Shown: positions 18,002 to 28,647, counted from the first letter of the stretch. The stretch is 64,000 nt of DNA from Planctomycetes bacterium syqfu (GCA_020974905.1 CP087563.1:5828001-5892000); one strand, 5' to 3'. Program-made: numbers and translations. Notes: generated by a model from the sequence alone, not told the origin.

Positions 18002-18090
18002 GTCACTCCCGCGCCCCCGGAAGTCGGGAATCCAGTGGCATCTGTTGACGCTTGCAGGCTCCACTGGACTCCCGCCTGCGCGGGAGTGAC
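18002..18090. repeat. Palindromic GTCATTCCCGCG repeat, full copy
   Basis: Left arm GTCACTCCCGCG... and right arm ...CGCGGGAGTGAC with inner CCAGTGG/CCACTGG arms around a variable middle. Other copies lie at 31208-31290, 49227-49511 (interrupted) and 48839-48868 (half), with a fragment at 32976-32990. The surrounding 17837-18248 contains no gene that I can support. Confidence 0.75.
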
Positions 18091-18248
18091 GGAAAATGGT
18101 GATCACGCTAAAACGAAACGTTTCCAATCACCCAATGAGATTCAGTTGCCAATCTGTTTTGTTTTTTCCTACCAATCTGCTTCTGATCTGTTACCTTCAC
18201 GGGTTTGGTATCGACTGATTTTCAAGATGTAAAACAAAGGCCTTGGCG

Positions 18249-18752
18249 ATGCATCGCAATAAACAAACGGACCCGCAACCGCAACCAACTTCACAAGACA
18301 ATCACGTGAACGCTGACAGTCAGCAGATGCAACACCGTCGTGAACAGGCGCATCCCAACTGCTTCGTTTGTGAACCGCATCGACCGTTTGGTTTGCGGAT
18401 GGCATATGAATTACAAGCTGATGGTTCGGTGCACGCACACATGGCTTGTCCCAAGCGTTGGCAGGGGTATCCGGGGATGGTGCATGGTGGGATCATTGCC
18501 TCCATTCTCGATGGCGCCATGACGCATTGCCTGTTCGCCCGTGACATTGCTGCGGTTACTGCCGATTTGCATGTGCGATATCGACACCCGTTATTGGTTG
18601 ATGCCGACGCCATCGTCACCGCCAAAATCACGCGCGAGATGGCCCCCGTGTTTGTCCTCGAAGCGAGTATCATCCAGCAGGACGTGATCCGCTGCACCGC
18701 CACCGGCAAGTTCATGGACCGCCAATTCGCGATGGGCGAGGCAATGGGATAA
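18249..18752 (+). CDS. PaaI-like hotdog-fold thioesterase
   Basis: 167 residues from the ATG at 18249, which has AAAGG eight bases upstream; TTG at 18243 is an alternative. The N-terminal 30 residues are polar and low-complexity. The core has 'NCFVCEPHRPFGLRM', then 'YPGMVHGGIIASILDGAMTH', where H-G-G-x4-x-x-D is the hotdog thioesterase signature, then 'TADLHVRYRHPLLVDADAIV'. Such proteins hydrolyse acyl-CoA thioesters in the cytoplasm. The Cys pair before the core (C-x-x-C) is common in this subgroup. It lies just upstream of rpmB and may be an independent gene. Confidence 0.82.
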   Translation: MHRNKQTDPQPQPTSQDNHVNADSQQMQHRREQAHPNCFVCEPHRPFGLRMAYELQADGSVHAHMACPKRWQGYPGMVHGGIIASILDGAMTHCLFARDIAAVTADLHVRYRHPLLVDADAIVTAKITREMAPVFVLEASIIQQDVIRCTATGKFMDRQFAMGEAMG

Positions 18753-18802
18753 ACCAAAGAAGCAGACCGCTTACTTCGTGAGCGACTCCTTGAATTTGCC
18801 CC

Positions 18803-18831
18803 TTGCATTGCCTTGACGACTCTGTTATATT
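18803..18831 (+). promoter_or_regulatory. Promoter of rpmB
   Basis: TTGCAT (18803-18808) and TATATT (18826-18831) with a 17-base spacer, about 60 bases upstream of the rpmB start. It fits the sigma-70 consensus well. Confidence 0.6.
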
Positions 18832-18892
18832 GTTTGGCTCGTTACTTTGGACGACGAAAAAACTTTGGTTTTTGCCCGGAAGGGATGTTGAT

Positions 18893-19162
18893 ATGCCACG
18901 CGTATGTGAATTTACAGGTCGTAAAACTCAGGTCGGTAACGCTTATGCTTACCGCGGTAAAGCCAAGTATCTTGGTGGCGTGGGTATCAAGGTCACCGGC
19001 AAGACCAAGCGCAAGTTCAAGCCGAACATTCAGGAAGTCACTGCCATCGTCGATGGTAAGCCGACCCGTGTGAAGGCTTCGACCAAAGCGATCAAGAGCG
19101 GCCTGATTGTCAAGCCCCTCAAGCGTCGCTATGCCTACAAGCCCGAGGCCGCCCAAGCCTAA
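18893..19162 (+). CDS. rpmB: 50S ribosomal protein L28
   Basis: 89 residues, 'MPRVCEFTGRKTQVGN' at the N-terminus followed by the basic L28 core ('KRKFKPNIQEV') and 'KASTKAIKSGLIVKPLKRR'. L28 is a small protein of the large ribosomal subunit. The start at 18893 was chosen over the in-frame codon at 18803 because family sequence begins there and the earlier codon coincides with the promoter. Only one Cys is present, so it is the zinc-free type. It is monocistronic as far as can be seen, with its own promoter. Confidence 0.95.
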   Translation: MPRVCEFTGRKTQVGNAYAYRGKAKYLGGVGIKVTGKTKRKFKPNIQEVTAIVDGKPTRVKASTKAIKSGLIVKPLKRRYAYKPEAAQA

Positions 19163-19804
19163 GTCTTTTCTGGTGGGGCCTTTGAGGCTTACCAGGTCCA
19201 CCGTCACAGGGGCGCTCGGCTGCACGACGCGGCGAACCGGATCACCTGTGGCAAACTGTCGCAAGCATTGGCCAGCGGGACCTTCATTTTTGACAATTTA
19301 ACCACTGTCGGGCCGGTATATATTGACCGGCCCAATTCTCGTGCTAGGAATATAACAGGTTCGGACTGCCTTGCAGTCGCGAATCGGCCTTGCACAACAT
19401 GGGTTGGGAGAAAACGGCGGCAACGTCCTGCACGGTCAACCGCTATCCACATGCGTTTGATCCCCATCCAAATCACCTCGTCGACCGGTATGCAACCGAA
19501 TCGGCAGGATTGGAAAAGTGGGATGTCCGAAAGTCACGTACCGGCGTCGCAACACGCAACTTTGACGCGATACGATTAGACGAAACATCCAGAATCAAAA
19601 TGTGAAAATCGTGACACGAATGCTTACGCCAGCATTTTTGTTGTGATCCGACGATGTCTTGTTGGGAATATTCCCCTCAGACGAGCGTTAACCTTTGAGG
19701 ACCCCCCGGATGAAAAATCCGGAATCCCCGGTTCTCTCGGATTGAATCTCTTGTGACTTTGGTCGTCACAAGGGAATAGCTTCCGGGGGCGGGGGGGGAA
19801 GCGG
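19163..19804. other. Long intergenic region before dnaG with several hairpins
   Basis: No convincing gene. Hairpins are GGGCCGGT/ACCGGCCC (19310-19333, 8-base loop), GACTGC/GCAGTC near 19374, CCGGAT/ATCCGG (19706-19722) and CTTGTGAC/GTCACAAG (19750-19772), the last two in the putative dnaG leader. A G-rich tract with GGGGGAAG lies directly before the dnaG ATG and may be its ribosome site. I searched by eye for SRP RNA, tmRNA and RNase P motifs and found none. An unannotated small RNA remains possible. Confidence 0.5.
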
Positions 19805-21871
19805 ATGGATCGAGACGATCTGAAAAGACAGGTTCAGGAAGCCACCGACATCATCCAGTTGATCGGTGAACAGGTGACACTGCGCCCCAAGGGCAAGGAG
19901 TTTGCCTGTCTGTGCCCGTTCCATGAAGACCGCAACCCGTCGATGTTCGTCTCTCCCCAAAAACAAATCTACAAATGCTTTGTCTGTGGTGCGGGCGGTG
20001 ATGTGTTCAGCTTTGTCATGAACTATCACAAGCTCAGCTTCCCCGAAGCGATGAAAGTCCTTGCTGAGCGCGCTGGGATCGAACTGCCGGACACGCGCAG
20101 CCCGCAGGACACCGCCAAGGCATCGCTGCGACAGAAACTTGCCGACGCCAACAAATGTGCCTGCACGTTCTTCCAACGCCAGTATCAACATCAGCAAGTC
20201 GGTGCCAAGGCCCGGGAGTATGTTGCCACCCGTGAGATCAACGAGCAGATGCTTCAAGAGTTTCAGATCGGTTACGCACCCGACTCTTGGGATGCCTTGG
20301 CCGGATACCTGCAGAAGCGCAATCTCCCTCTGGAAGACTACGTCGAATGCGGACTGGTCAGCCCCCGGAAGACGGGCAATGGACTTTTCGACAGGATGCG
20401 TCACCGCCTGATCTTCCCGATCTTTGATGCACTTGGCAGGCCTATTGCCTTTGGTGGCCGCATTCTCCCCGATGGCACATTGGGTGATAAAAACGAAGCC
20501 AAGTATCTCAACAGTCCTGAAACACCGCTGTTTAACAAGTCCCAGACGCTCTACGGACTTCACCTTGCCAAGCAGGCCATTATCCAGACGCGCACCGCTG
20601 TCATCGTCGAAGGCTACATGGACGTGGTCGCCTGTCATCAGCACGGTGTCCGCAACGTGGTCGCAGCACTGGGGACCGCACTGACCAAGGAACATGCTCA
20701 CGCACTGCGACATTTTGCAGAGAAGGTCGTTCTGCTGTTTGACGCAGATGAAGCTGGTCAAAAAGCTGCGGACCGTGCGGTGGAGATTTTTATCGGTGGC
20801 ACACTCGACGTGACCATTGCTGTCCTACCCGATGGCAGTAAAGACCCCGACGAACTGCTCAAGCTTCCCAACGGTCGGGAAATCTGGGACAAGGCCATCA
20901 AGGACTCGCGTGATGCGCTGGACTACCAGTTCGACCGCATGAAGTCCCAGTTCACCGACAATGACACCGTGGCAGGGCGTCAGCGATTGACCGAGGAATA
21001 CCTGCGGACTCTGGCGCTTCAGGGTCTGGAAAAAATGTCACCCATCCGGCGCGGGTTGGTTTATGAGCGCATTGCCAACCTGGTGCATCTGGATGAAAAG
21101 ACGATCGGTGAGATGGTCAGTCGGTTAGCCAAAACCAATCGCCCCACGCCGCCCAAGCCTCAGCCTGCACCAACGCCCCAGCATCCCGGCGGCGCAGATG
21201 ACTATCTGGATGTGATGGATGGTGATCCTGCCCTGATGGACCCGGACATGCCCCATCCCAGTGATCTGATCCCCGGCCCCGGAGGGTTTGATCAGGCGAA
21301 TGCGGATTCGCAAAACCAACCGAATATGCAACCGCAACAGGCTTCGGCGGGTAGCGCTCCCAAGGTGCGCAGTCGCGCATTGAAACTGGCGGAACGTCAG
21401 TTACTCGGCTGCCTGCTGCATCGCCCCGACCTCTTTGGCATCACGCTCGATGACGGGCATGCCTTTGAGGAGGCGATCATCCCCGGTGACATGACCACGG
21501 ACGCAGCCAACGCGTTGTATCACGTGGTCTACGAACGCATCACCGCTGGGGACGCGCTGCGGCTGAGCAGTCTGCTGATGGAACTCATGGAGCAGGGACG
21601 CCAGGATTTGGCGAATTTGCTCACCCAGGCGGATGCGGATATTGAAAAACTCGGTTTTACCGAACCGGAGCAGTTGGAAGCGGTTTTCCGCAAAGCTGCT
21701 GAGAAATTATTGGAAATGCGACAGATCGATGAGAAGCTGCAGACACGCGATATGGCGTTAAATGCAGATTCTGCTGAACTTCAGGAGCATTTGTTACGTC
21801 AAATACAAGAACAACACCGCGCAAACCCGTCACCTGTACGGATTGCCGGACTACCAAGAGGAAAAAGTTGA
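19805..21871 (+). CDS. dnaG: DNA primase
   Basis: 688 residues. The N-terminal CHC2 zinc domain is intact (Cys37, His40, Cys58, Cys61 in 'CPFH' and 'CFVCGAGGD'). The catalytic core follows ('YAPDSWDALAGYLQ', 'RLIFPIFDALGRPIAFGGR'), and the Toprim domain at about 270-345 has 'AVIVEGYMDVV' and 'VVLLFDADEAGQKAADRA', giving the metal-binding Glu and Asp residues. A Pro/Gln-rich linker (about 440-520) leads to a helicase-binding-like C-terminal domain. It makes RNA primers at the replication fork. It stands upstream of rpoD as in the macromolecular-synthesis operon, here without rpsU next to it. Confidence 0.95.
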   Translation: MDRDDLKRQVQEATDIIQLIGEQVTLRPKGKEFACLCPFHEDRNPSMFVSPQKQIYKCFVCGAGGDVFSFVMNYHKLSFPEAMKVLAERAGIELPDTRSPQDTAKASLRQKLADANKCACTFFQRQYQHQQVGAKAREYVATREINEQMLQEFQIGYAPDSWDALAGYLQKRNLPLEDYVECGLVSPRKTGNGLFDRMRHRLIFPIFDALGRPIAFGGRILPDGTLGDKNEAKYLNSPETPLFNKSQTLYGLHLAKQAIIQTRTAVIVEGYMDVVACHQHGVRNVVAALGTALTKEHAHALRHFAEKVVLLFDADEAGQKAADRAVEIFIGGTLDVTIAVLPDGSKDPDELLKLPNGREIWDKAIKDSRDALDYQFDRMKSQFTDNDTVAGRQRLTEEYLRTLALQGLEKMSPIRRGLVYERIANLVHLDEKTIGEMVSRLAKTNRPTPPKPQPAPTPQHPGGADDYLDVMDGDPALMDPDMPHPSDLIPGPGGFDQANADSQNQPNMQPQQASAGSAPKVRSRALKLAERQLLGCLLHRPDLFGITLDDGHAFEEAIIPGDMTTDAANALYHVVYERITAGDALRLSSLLMELMEQGRQDLANLLTQADADIEKLGFTEPEQLEAVFRKAAEKLLEMRQIDEKLQTRDMALNADSAELQEHLLRQIQEQHRANPSPVRIAGLPRGKS

Positions 21872-21978
21872 CCCGTTTTAGTGGACAAATGCAAAACCAG
21901 ATGGTCTGATTAGAGACTATTCATTTGTTCCCGACCATTTTGGCAAAATGGGTCAGTTTAAGGGAAAGGATAAAGCAA

Positions 21979-23736
21979 GTGCTCGGATTTGGAACTCATC
22001 CTGCGTTGGAGGAAATGATCGCCAACGGCCAGGCTCAAGGCAAGGTCACCTACGACGAACTCAACGCGCTGTTGCCTGACGAAATGGTCGAACCCGACCA
22101 GATCGACAAGGTGCTCTACCGTCTTGAGGAACTCGGCGTTCAGATGGTCGAAGGCACCGTCGAACCCGTGCGTCGCAAGCCGGCGTCGGTGATGATGGAA
22201 GACATCGAAGAGGAAAGTCCCGTCAACCCCAATGCGGTGGATGGCGAGATCGACGAAGACGAAGTCGAAGACCCCGAACAACTCCGTGCCGATTTGGCTC
22301 AGGCGTTGCAGGAAGCTCAGAGTCGTCGCATTGACGACCCGGTTCGCATGTATCTGACCCAGATGGGTGAGATCAGCCTGCTGACGCGTGACGAGGAAAT
22401 TCGTCTTGCCAAGAAGATCGAAACCTGTCGGATGATCTTCCGTCGCAAGGTGCTCGAAAATGATTACTGTATTGCCAATGCGGTGGAAACACTGACGCAG
22501 GTGCACGACGGCGAACTGCCGTTTGACCGCACGATGAAGATCTCCACCGCTGAGGATGATGCCAAGAACAAGATCGCTTCGCGCATCCCCAACAACCTCA
22601 AAACCATTCGTCGCCTGCTGGACATCAACCGCCAGGAATGGGACGTCATCGAAGAACTCGACGTCACCACCAAGGCCGGTGCCAAGCAGGAAGAGGAAAC
22701 CCTCGAACGCATTCGTAACCGTCGTCGCAAGATGACCACACTCATCGAAGAACTCTCTTTGCGGACCAGCAAGGTTCAGCCTTTGCTGCGTAAACTCAAG
22801 AGCATCTGCTCGAAGATGAAGCAGCTTCAGCGTGATCTGGATCGTGCAGACCGTTACCCCGATCGCTACGATCCCGAAGACGTGATGGTCATGGAAGAAG
22901 AACTTTCGGGTCTTCGCAGCCTGGTACTCAGCGATCCTGAAATTCTCGAAGAACGCGTCAAGGACATCACCGTGGTCTTTGACGAATACGAAAAAGCCAA
23001 GCGTGATCTGTCCGGCGGCAACCTTCGACTGGTTGTCTCCATTGCCAAGAAGTACCGCAACCGTGGCCTTTCGTTCCTGGACATCATTCAGGAAGGTAAC
23101 ACCGGCCTGATGCGTGCGGTGGATAAGTACGAATACAAGCGTGGTTACAAGTTCTCGACTTATGCCACCTGGTGGATTCGTCAGGCCATTACCCGCGCGA
23201 TTGCTGATCATGCCCGCACGATTCGTATCCCGGTGCACATGATCGAAACCATGAGCAAGCTGCGCAACATTGCCAAGAACCTGCTCCAGTCACTGGGTCG
23301 CGAACCGACGATCGAAGAAATCGCCGAAGCTGCCCGCATGCCCGTCGCCGAAGCGCGTCGCGTGCTGAAGATCAGCCGTCACCCGATTTCACTGGACCGT
23401 CCGGTCGGTGAATCCGAAGACAGCTACTTCGGTGACTTCATCGAAGACGAACGTGCAGAAAACCCCACGGACTCCGCAACCGCGGAAATGCTTCGCTCGC
23501 GCATCGAGCAGGTGCTCAAGACGTTGACCTACCGCGAACGCGAAATCATCAAGCTCCGCTACGGCATTGGTGATGGTTACACCTACACGCTCGAAGAAGT
23601 GGGGCGCATCTTCAAAGTCACCCGCGAACGTGTCCGCCAGGTTGAAGCCAAGGCCATCCGTAAACTCCAGCATCCCGTCCGCGCCCGCAAACTCGCCGGC
23701 TTCCTCGATGGCAGCTGGGAAGGCGAAGCCGATTAA
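21979..23736 (+). CDS. rpoD: RNA polymerase primary sigma factor
   Basis: About 585 residues from GTG at 21979, chosen because AGGGAAAGG lies 9 bases upstream and the region-1.1-like sequence starts there ('[18 protein letters not shown]'); the frame is open to 21925. An acidic stretch follows, then region 1.2 ('[20 protein letters not shown]'), a long non-conserved region, region 2 ('[17 protein letters not shown]', '[17 protein letters not shown]'), region 3, and region 4 ('[18 protein letters not shown]', '[17 protein letters not shown]'). It directs core polymerase to housekeeping promoters. It follows dnaG by about 100 bases, probably in one unit, and is closed by a strong terminator. 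Confidence 0.95.
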   Translation: MLGFGTHPALEEMIANGQAQGKVTYDELNALLPDEMVEPDQIDKVLYRLEELGVQMVEGTVEPVRRKPASVMMEDIEEESPVNPNAVDGEIDEDEVEDPEQLRADLAQALQEAQSRRIDDPVRMYLTQMGEISLLTRDEEIRLAKKIETCRMIFRRKVLENDYCIANAVETLTQVHDGELPFDRTMKISTAEDDAKNKIASRIPNNLKTIRRLLDINRQEWDVIEELDVTTKAGAKQEEETLERIRNRRRKMTTLIEELSLRTSKVQPLLRKLKSICSKMKQLQRDLDRADRYPDRYDPEDVMVMEEELSGLRSLVLSDPEILEERVKDITVVFDEYEKAKRDLSGGNLRLVVSIAKKYRNRGLSFLDIIQEGNTGLMRAVDKYEYKRGYKFSTYATWWIRQAITRAIADHARTIRIPVHMIETMSKLRNIAKNLLQSLGREPTIEEIAEAARMPVAEARRVLKISRHPISLDRPVGESEDSYFGDFIEDERAENPTDSATAEMLRSRIEQVLKTLTYREREIIKLRYGIGDGYTYTLEEVGRIFKVTRERVRQVEAKAIRKLQHPVRARKLAGFLDGSWEGEAD

Positions 23737-23777
23737 CCCCTCGGGCATCCTGCCTGAAAACAACATTGATTTGCTCC

Positions 23778-23808
23778 ACGGGAGGTACGTTTGTGCCTCC
23801 CGTTTTTT
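23778..23808 (+). terminator. Rho-independent terminator after rpoD
   Basis: ACGGGAGGTAC pairs with GTGCCTCCCGT (one G-T pair) around a four-base loop and runs into a T6 tract. Confidence 0.85.
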
Positions 23809-23875
23809 ATGGATGGAGTGAGATTGGATCGTTCAGGTCCGCAAAGCGGCTGTGTTGTTTGTCAAGGCTATTGCC

Positions 23876-25000
<1,125 letters not shown>

Positions 25001-25233
25001 TCAACAACCAATCGCTGGAAAAACAACTTACAAGGGGCAAGTGGTTCGTTGCAGAGGATGGGTTACGTTTGAGACCCGGCCAAGATGGTCGGGCTATGTT
25101 CTACCATCTTGGCTCGGTTGCCTTGGAACGATGCCCTTCAAAACAGATGCAATCAATCGTGAGTCCCTGGGCCTATTTCAAGTTGACAGATACCTGGCAT
25201 CGCTTGTGAGATTTGAAAAATATGTCAGAGATT

Positions 25234-25250
25234 TCTTGACTAAGTCAAGA
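25234..25250. promoter_or_regulatory. 17-bp palindrome upstream of the acetylesterase module
   Basis: TCTTGACTAAGTCAAGA is a perfect palindrome with 7-base arms and a 3-base centre, 52 bases upstream of the start at 25303. It is a good operator candidate, possibly for the GntR-type chimera encoded in the same gene set. Confidence 0.45.
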
Positions 25251-25302
25251 TGCCTGCCTAACGTTCCAGCAGGTAATTTGTTTCTTTATCTCAGGTGAAT
25301 CC

Positions 25303-26466
25303 ATGGCATATCGTCTTTGTCTTTTAGTCGCGTTCTTGTTCCAAATGGCTATGGTCCATCAACTTGCAGCGTCTCCGCTTGAACTTCAAAACGCTGAGTT
25401 AACCCTTGATGAATCCTCAGGTAAGCTCCCAGGTTGGCGTGCGGACCTCAAAACCATGGAGCTGAGTACGGTCACCACTGATCTGCCGGACGGCGTTGAC
25501 TCGGCTCTGCGCATCACGCCTACCAAGTCGCAAAAGTATCTGGGGTACATCTCCCAGGGCATCAAACTCGATGGCAAAGGCGGCAGCTACCTGCTCACCG
25601 GCTACATCCGTACCGAAGCTGACGGCGAAGCGTTGCTTGAAATCAAACTCTTCAAGGCTGGCAAAGAACTCAAACGCATCGACAGCAGCCGCGTCACCGG
25701 CGATTGGCAGAAAGTCAACGTTCCCTTTGAAGCGATGGATGCGGACAGTTTGCAGGTGCTCTGCCGCTGGAAGTCCGGCGATGCCCAGGTGGGTAAAGCC
25801 TTGGACTTTGCAGCACTGTCGCTTTACACCTGTGACAAGTCGCTGGCCATTATCGGTGACTCAACGGTTCAGGACTACGCCATCAACTCACCGAAGCGCG
25901 GTTGGGGGCAGATTCTCAAGGAGCGTTTCACGCCTGCCATCGTGGTGACCAACTATGCAGTAGGGGGGCGGAGCACCAAGACCTTCATTGAGGAAAAACG
26001 TTGGGAAGCCGTGCTTGCTGCCAAGCCTGATTTTGTCCTGATTCAGTTTGCTCACAATGACTCGCATGCCAAAGGTCGTCCCGAGTCGACCGATGCTGAC
26101 AGTGATTATCGTGAATATTTGATTGAGTATGTCAAAGAAGCCCGCGCGATTGAAGCGACACCGATCCTGGTGACCCCGCCGCACCGTCGCGTGTTCCGTG
26201 AAGGCAAGTTGGCTAAGCATCTTGATCCCTACGCCAACCAGATGCGTCAGGTGGCTAAGGAATTGGACGTGCCTTTGGTCGATTTGTATGCGATGACCAA
26301 AGAGCATTTTGAGAAGCTCGGCGAGGAAGCCTGTGTCGCTTTATTCTGCAGTGAGTCGGATCGTTCGCACTTCTCGGCCGAAGGTGCAACGCTGTTGGCG
26401 GATCACATTGCCTCGCAGTTGCCCACGGTTTGCCCTGCCTTGGCTGAGTATCTGAACAAAAAATAA
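25303..26466 (+). CDS. Rhamnogalacturonan acetylesterase-like SGNH hydrolase, secreted
   Basis: 387 residues with a signal peptide at residues 1 to about 23. Residues about 25-175 form a beta-sandwich, carbohydrate-binding-like domain. The SGNH domain follows: Ser187 in 'AIIGDSTVQDY', Gly in 'YAVGGRSTKTF', Asn252 in 'FAHNDSH' and Asp353/His356 in 'SDRSHFSAEGA'. This pattern (GDSTV, GGRS, HND) is that of rhamnogalacturonan acetylesterases (CE12 type), which deacetylate pectin backbones. The start has AGGTGA upstream. It is the first gene of a run with a prepilin, a regulator and a beta-helix protein, all on the plus strand. Confidence 0.88.
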   Translation: MAYRLCLLVAFLFQMAMVHQLAASPLELQNAELTLDESSGKLPGWRADLKTMELSTVTTDLPDGVDSALRITPTKSQKYLGYISQGIKLDGKGGSYLLTGYIRTEADGEALLEIKLFKAGKELKRIDSSRVTGDWQKVNVPFEAMDADSLQVLCRWKSGDAQVGKALDFAALSLYTCDKSLAIIGDSTVQDYAINSPKRGWGQILKERFTPAIVVTNYAVGGRSTKTFIEEKRWEAVLAAKPDFVLIQFAHNDSHAKGRPESTDADSDYREYLIEYVKEARAIEATPILVTPPHRRVFREGKLAKHLDPYANQMRQVAKELDVPLVDLYAMTKEHFEKLGEEACVALFCSESDRSHFSAEGATLLADHIASQLPTVCPALAEYLNKK

Positions 26467-26489
26467 CACCGTTTTGGGAGGTTATGCAT

Positions 26490-27206
26490 ATGACTTTGTC
26501 CAGGTTCGCACATCGCACGACGGGCTTTACGCTCATTGAACTGTTGGTGGTGATTTCGATCATTAGTTTGCTGATCTCGATTCTGCTTCCGGCTTTGGGG
26601 GCAGCGCGGAAGCGCTCCAATCAAATCAAGTGTGCCAGCAACGTCAAGCAGATCGGCAACAGCATTGCCATGTATGCCATGGACTTTGATGACTGGATTC
26701 CGCTTGCTGATACCGGTGTGGGAAATACGCGCTGGTGGGTGGTGCTGCCTCGATTGGGTTACATGTCCACACCTGCTGCGTTTGTTTGTCCCGATGGTGA
26801 AAGCAATCTCACGCGGACATTTGATGATGTTGAATATCCCACCAGCTATGGCATCAATACCGCCGTCGCGGACATCAGTTCCACGCCCGGCACCAGTGCC
26901 AGCTACATCAAACAGCGTCGGTTCCGCGATCTTCAGGTCACGCTTAAGGGGCCGGTTCGCACGCCCATCGTCCTTGATGTTCGTAACAACGACTTCCTCA
27001 TCCATCCGCACAGCAGCACGTCTAATTCGCCGGACCACCCCACATCACCGCCCGGTCGCATCAATGCCCGACACATCGGCACAGCCAATACGCTCTTTGG
27101 TGACATGCATGTCAAGAGCATCAAGGCACCGTTTGCCCCAGTCACGAAAAATGTCAATTGGCTGATTCCCGATCTCGCGATTGATCCTGATTACAATGCG
27201 TATTAA
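26490..27206 (+). CDS. Type II secretion prepilin-like protein
   Basis: 238 residues from the ATG at 26490, eight bases after GGGAGG; an ATG at 26484 is too close to that site. The class III signal is '[20 protein letters not shown]', cut before Phe, with Glu at +5. The C-terminal region has 'ARHIGTANTLFGDMHV', an H-X9-D motif in which the usual DG is DM. It should be processed by a prepilin peptidase. It lies 23 bases after the acetylesterase gene, and its stop codon directly abuts the frame of the GntR-type chimera, so the three genes are very likely one operon. The function is unknown. Confidence 0.9.
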   Translation: MTLSRFAHRTTGFTLIELLVVISIISLLISILLPALGAARKRSNQIKCASNVKQIGNSIAMYAMDFDDWIPLADTGVGNTRWWVVLPRLGYMSTPAAFVCPDGESNLTRTFDDVEYPTSYGINTAVADISSTPGTSASYIKQRRFRDLQVTLKGPVRTPIVLDVRNNDFLIHPHSSTSNSPDHPTSPPGRINARHIGTANTLFGDMHVKSIKAPFAPVTKNVNWLIPDLAIDPDYNAY

Positions 27207-27212
27207 GTGACC

Positions 27213-28538
27213 ATGTTCAATAACAAAACCTCACAAGTCCGACACCACATTCTCGACCAACTCGAGGCTGGCACACTCAAGGCAGGTGATCGTCTGCCCG
27301 GTGCCCGTGAGTTGGCGGTGCAGCTTGATATCTCTTTTCTGAAGGTGCAGCAGGCCATCGAGGGACTGTGTCGTGATGGTGTGCTCGAAGTGCTAAACCG
27401 TCGCGGGACGTATGTCCAGAAAACGTGGGCGAACTGTGTTTTGCCTGAGAATATCAGTATTTTCCGCATGCAGAACGAATTTCCCTGGCTTGCAGGTATC
27501 CGTCAGAAAATTGAAGAACACCTGCCCGGTGTCCGCTTTACCAATGCCTTTCCCGTCGGGGCGATGGAACTCAAAACCACGTATCACGTCCAGTCGCATT
27601 GGGATCAGTACCAGGACCTGTCGGAGATTCTCGAAGAATGCTACCCCGACATGGATGACTTTTTCAGTCAACCTTTTGAAGCAGGTCGCATCGGTGACAA
27701 GCTCATCGGGATACCGTTTATTTTCTCGCCGCGTGTGGTGTTTTTTAATCCGACGTTGTTTGAGAAAGCCAACTGCCCGTTGCCCAATGACAATTGGACA
27801 TGGGATGAATTTCTGACCATCGTGCGCAAGCTTTCCGAAGTGTATCCTGCTGAGCAGATCGTCAACTGTCATAACGGTCCGTTTTTCTGGATGAACTTCA
27901 TCATGCGTGCTGGCGGTCGATTGGTGGATGCTTCCGTTGAAAATCCCGTTCAGATTGATTCACCCAAGACACGCCAGGGCATGCGCTATTACCGGGAACT
28001 GCGCGAATTGCTAGGTGTTGAGAATCTCTGGGAAACCCCGCATACGTTTAAGCGTGGCAAGTGTGCGATGTACATCAGTGAACGCCAGTATGTCCATCAG
28101 ATGCTCCATGCCGGATTTGATGATTGGCAAACCGTCAGCCTGCCCAACTTTCCCGGTGGCAAAAATATCACCACCCAGGCGACTGACCTGCTTTGCATTC
28201 ACAAGGCATCGACCAATCCCCAGGCCGCCCGCGAGTACATCCGCCTGATGCTCTCGGACACCGTGCAGGATTGGATCGCCCGTGAGAAGTACGGCATTCC
28301 GATTCGCAAGAGTTCAGCCTTCAAGTCACTGGACTTGACCAGCCCGCGCGATGCCATCTTCGCCCGTGAGATTTCAAATATCTCCGCGGAATACAACCTT
28401 AAATATCCCCACCTCACCCAGACCATCATTCAGGGCATCACACAAATGCTCAATGACGATCGGGACATCGACCAGGCCGCCTGCGATCTGGCGAACCTGG
28501 CAAGGCAATACATGTCCATCTGGAAGATGGCGGTTTGA
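27213..28538 (+). CDS. GntR-type DNA-binding domain fused to an ABC solute-binding-protein domain
   Basis: 441 residues from ATG 27213 (GTG at 27207 is possible). Residues 1 to about 70 are a GntR winged helix: 'VRHHILDQLEAGTLKAGDRL', 'PGARELAVQLDISFLKVQQA', 'LCRDGVLEVLNRRGTYV'. The rest resembles family-1 extracellular sugar-binding proteins, not the usual GntR effector domains: 'IGIPFIFSPRVVFFNPTLFE', 'WTWDEFLTIVRKL', 'GKCAMYISERQYVHQML', 'LLCIHKASTNPQAAREYIRL'. There is no signal peptide, so the transporter-type domain works in the cytoplasm, presumably as the ligand sensor. It probably controls the neighbouring pectin genes. This architecture is unusual; LacI-like sensor domains are the common partner. 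Confidence 0.85.
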   Translation: MFNNKTSQVRHHILDQLEAGTLKAGDRLPGARELAVQLDISFLKVQQAIEGLCRDGVLEVLNRRGTYVQKTWANCVLPENISIFRMQNEFPWLAGIRQKIEEHLPGVRFTNAFPVGAMELKTTYHVQSHWDQYQDLSEILEECYPDMDDFFSQPFEAGRIGDKLIGIPFIFSPRVVFFNPTLFEKANCPLPNDNWTWDEFLTIVRKLSEVYPAEQIVNCHNGPFFWMNFIMRAGGRLVDASVENPVQIDSPKTRQGMRYYRELRELLGVENLWETPHTFKRGKCAMYISERQYVHQMLHAGFDDWQTVSLPNFPGGKNITTQATDLLCIHKASTNPQAAREYIRLMLSDTVQDWIAREKYGIPIRKSSAFKSLDLTSPRDAIFAREISNISAEYNLKYPHLTQTIIQGITQMLNDDRDIDQAACDLANLARQYMSIWKMAV

Positions 28539-28620
28539 TTGGCCAGGGATTCGTGGAAAGGCAAGAAGACGAAAGGTGTTTTATAAAACAACACGAGTCG
28601 TCTGTCAGCCTTGATTTGAT

Positions 28621-28647
28621 TGAGCACCGCCTGTCAATGCGGTGCAG
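28621..28647. repeat. GAGCACCG hairpin repeat, single unit
   Basis: TGAGCACCGC and GCGGTGCAG form a hairpin (GCACCGC/GCGGTGC, 8-base loop) in the gap before the beta-helix gene. Double units lie at 33015-33092 and 39385-39462. Confidence 0.6.

Noticed and set aside
18245-18254. CGATGCATCG palindrome at the thioesterase start, as a further LacI site
   Set aside because: It lacks the outer bases of the twin palindromes and arises simply from ATG-CAT at the start codon.
19176-19260. Possible SRP RNA (TTACCAGGTC near 19189)
   Set aside because: The conserved GGAAGCAGC-type loop is missing and no matching stem is visible.
19766-20761. 331-residue open frame opposite dnaG
   Set aside because: It lies over the conserved zinc and Toprim region of primase and shows no family features.
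21958-23238. 426-residue open frame opposite rpoD
   Set aside because: It is a shadow of the highly conserved sigma-factor gene and has no recognisable domain.
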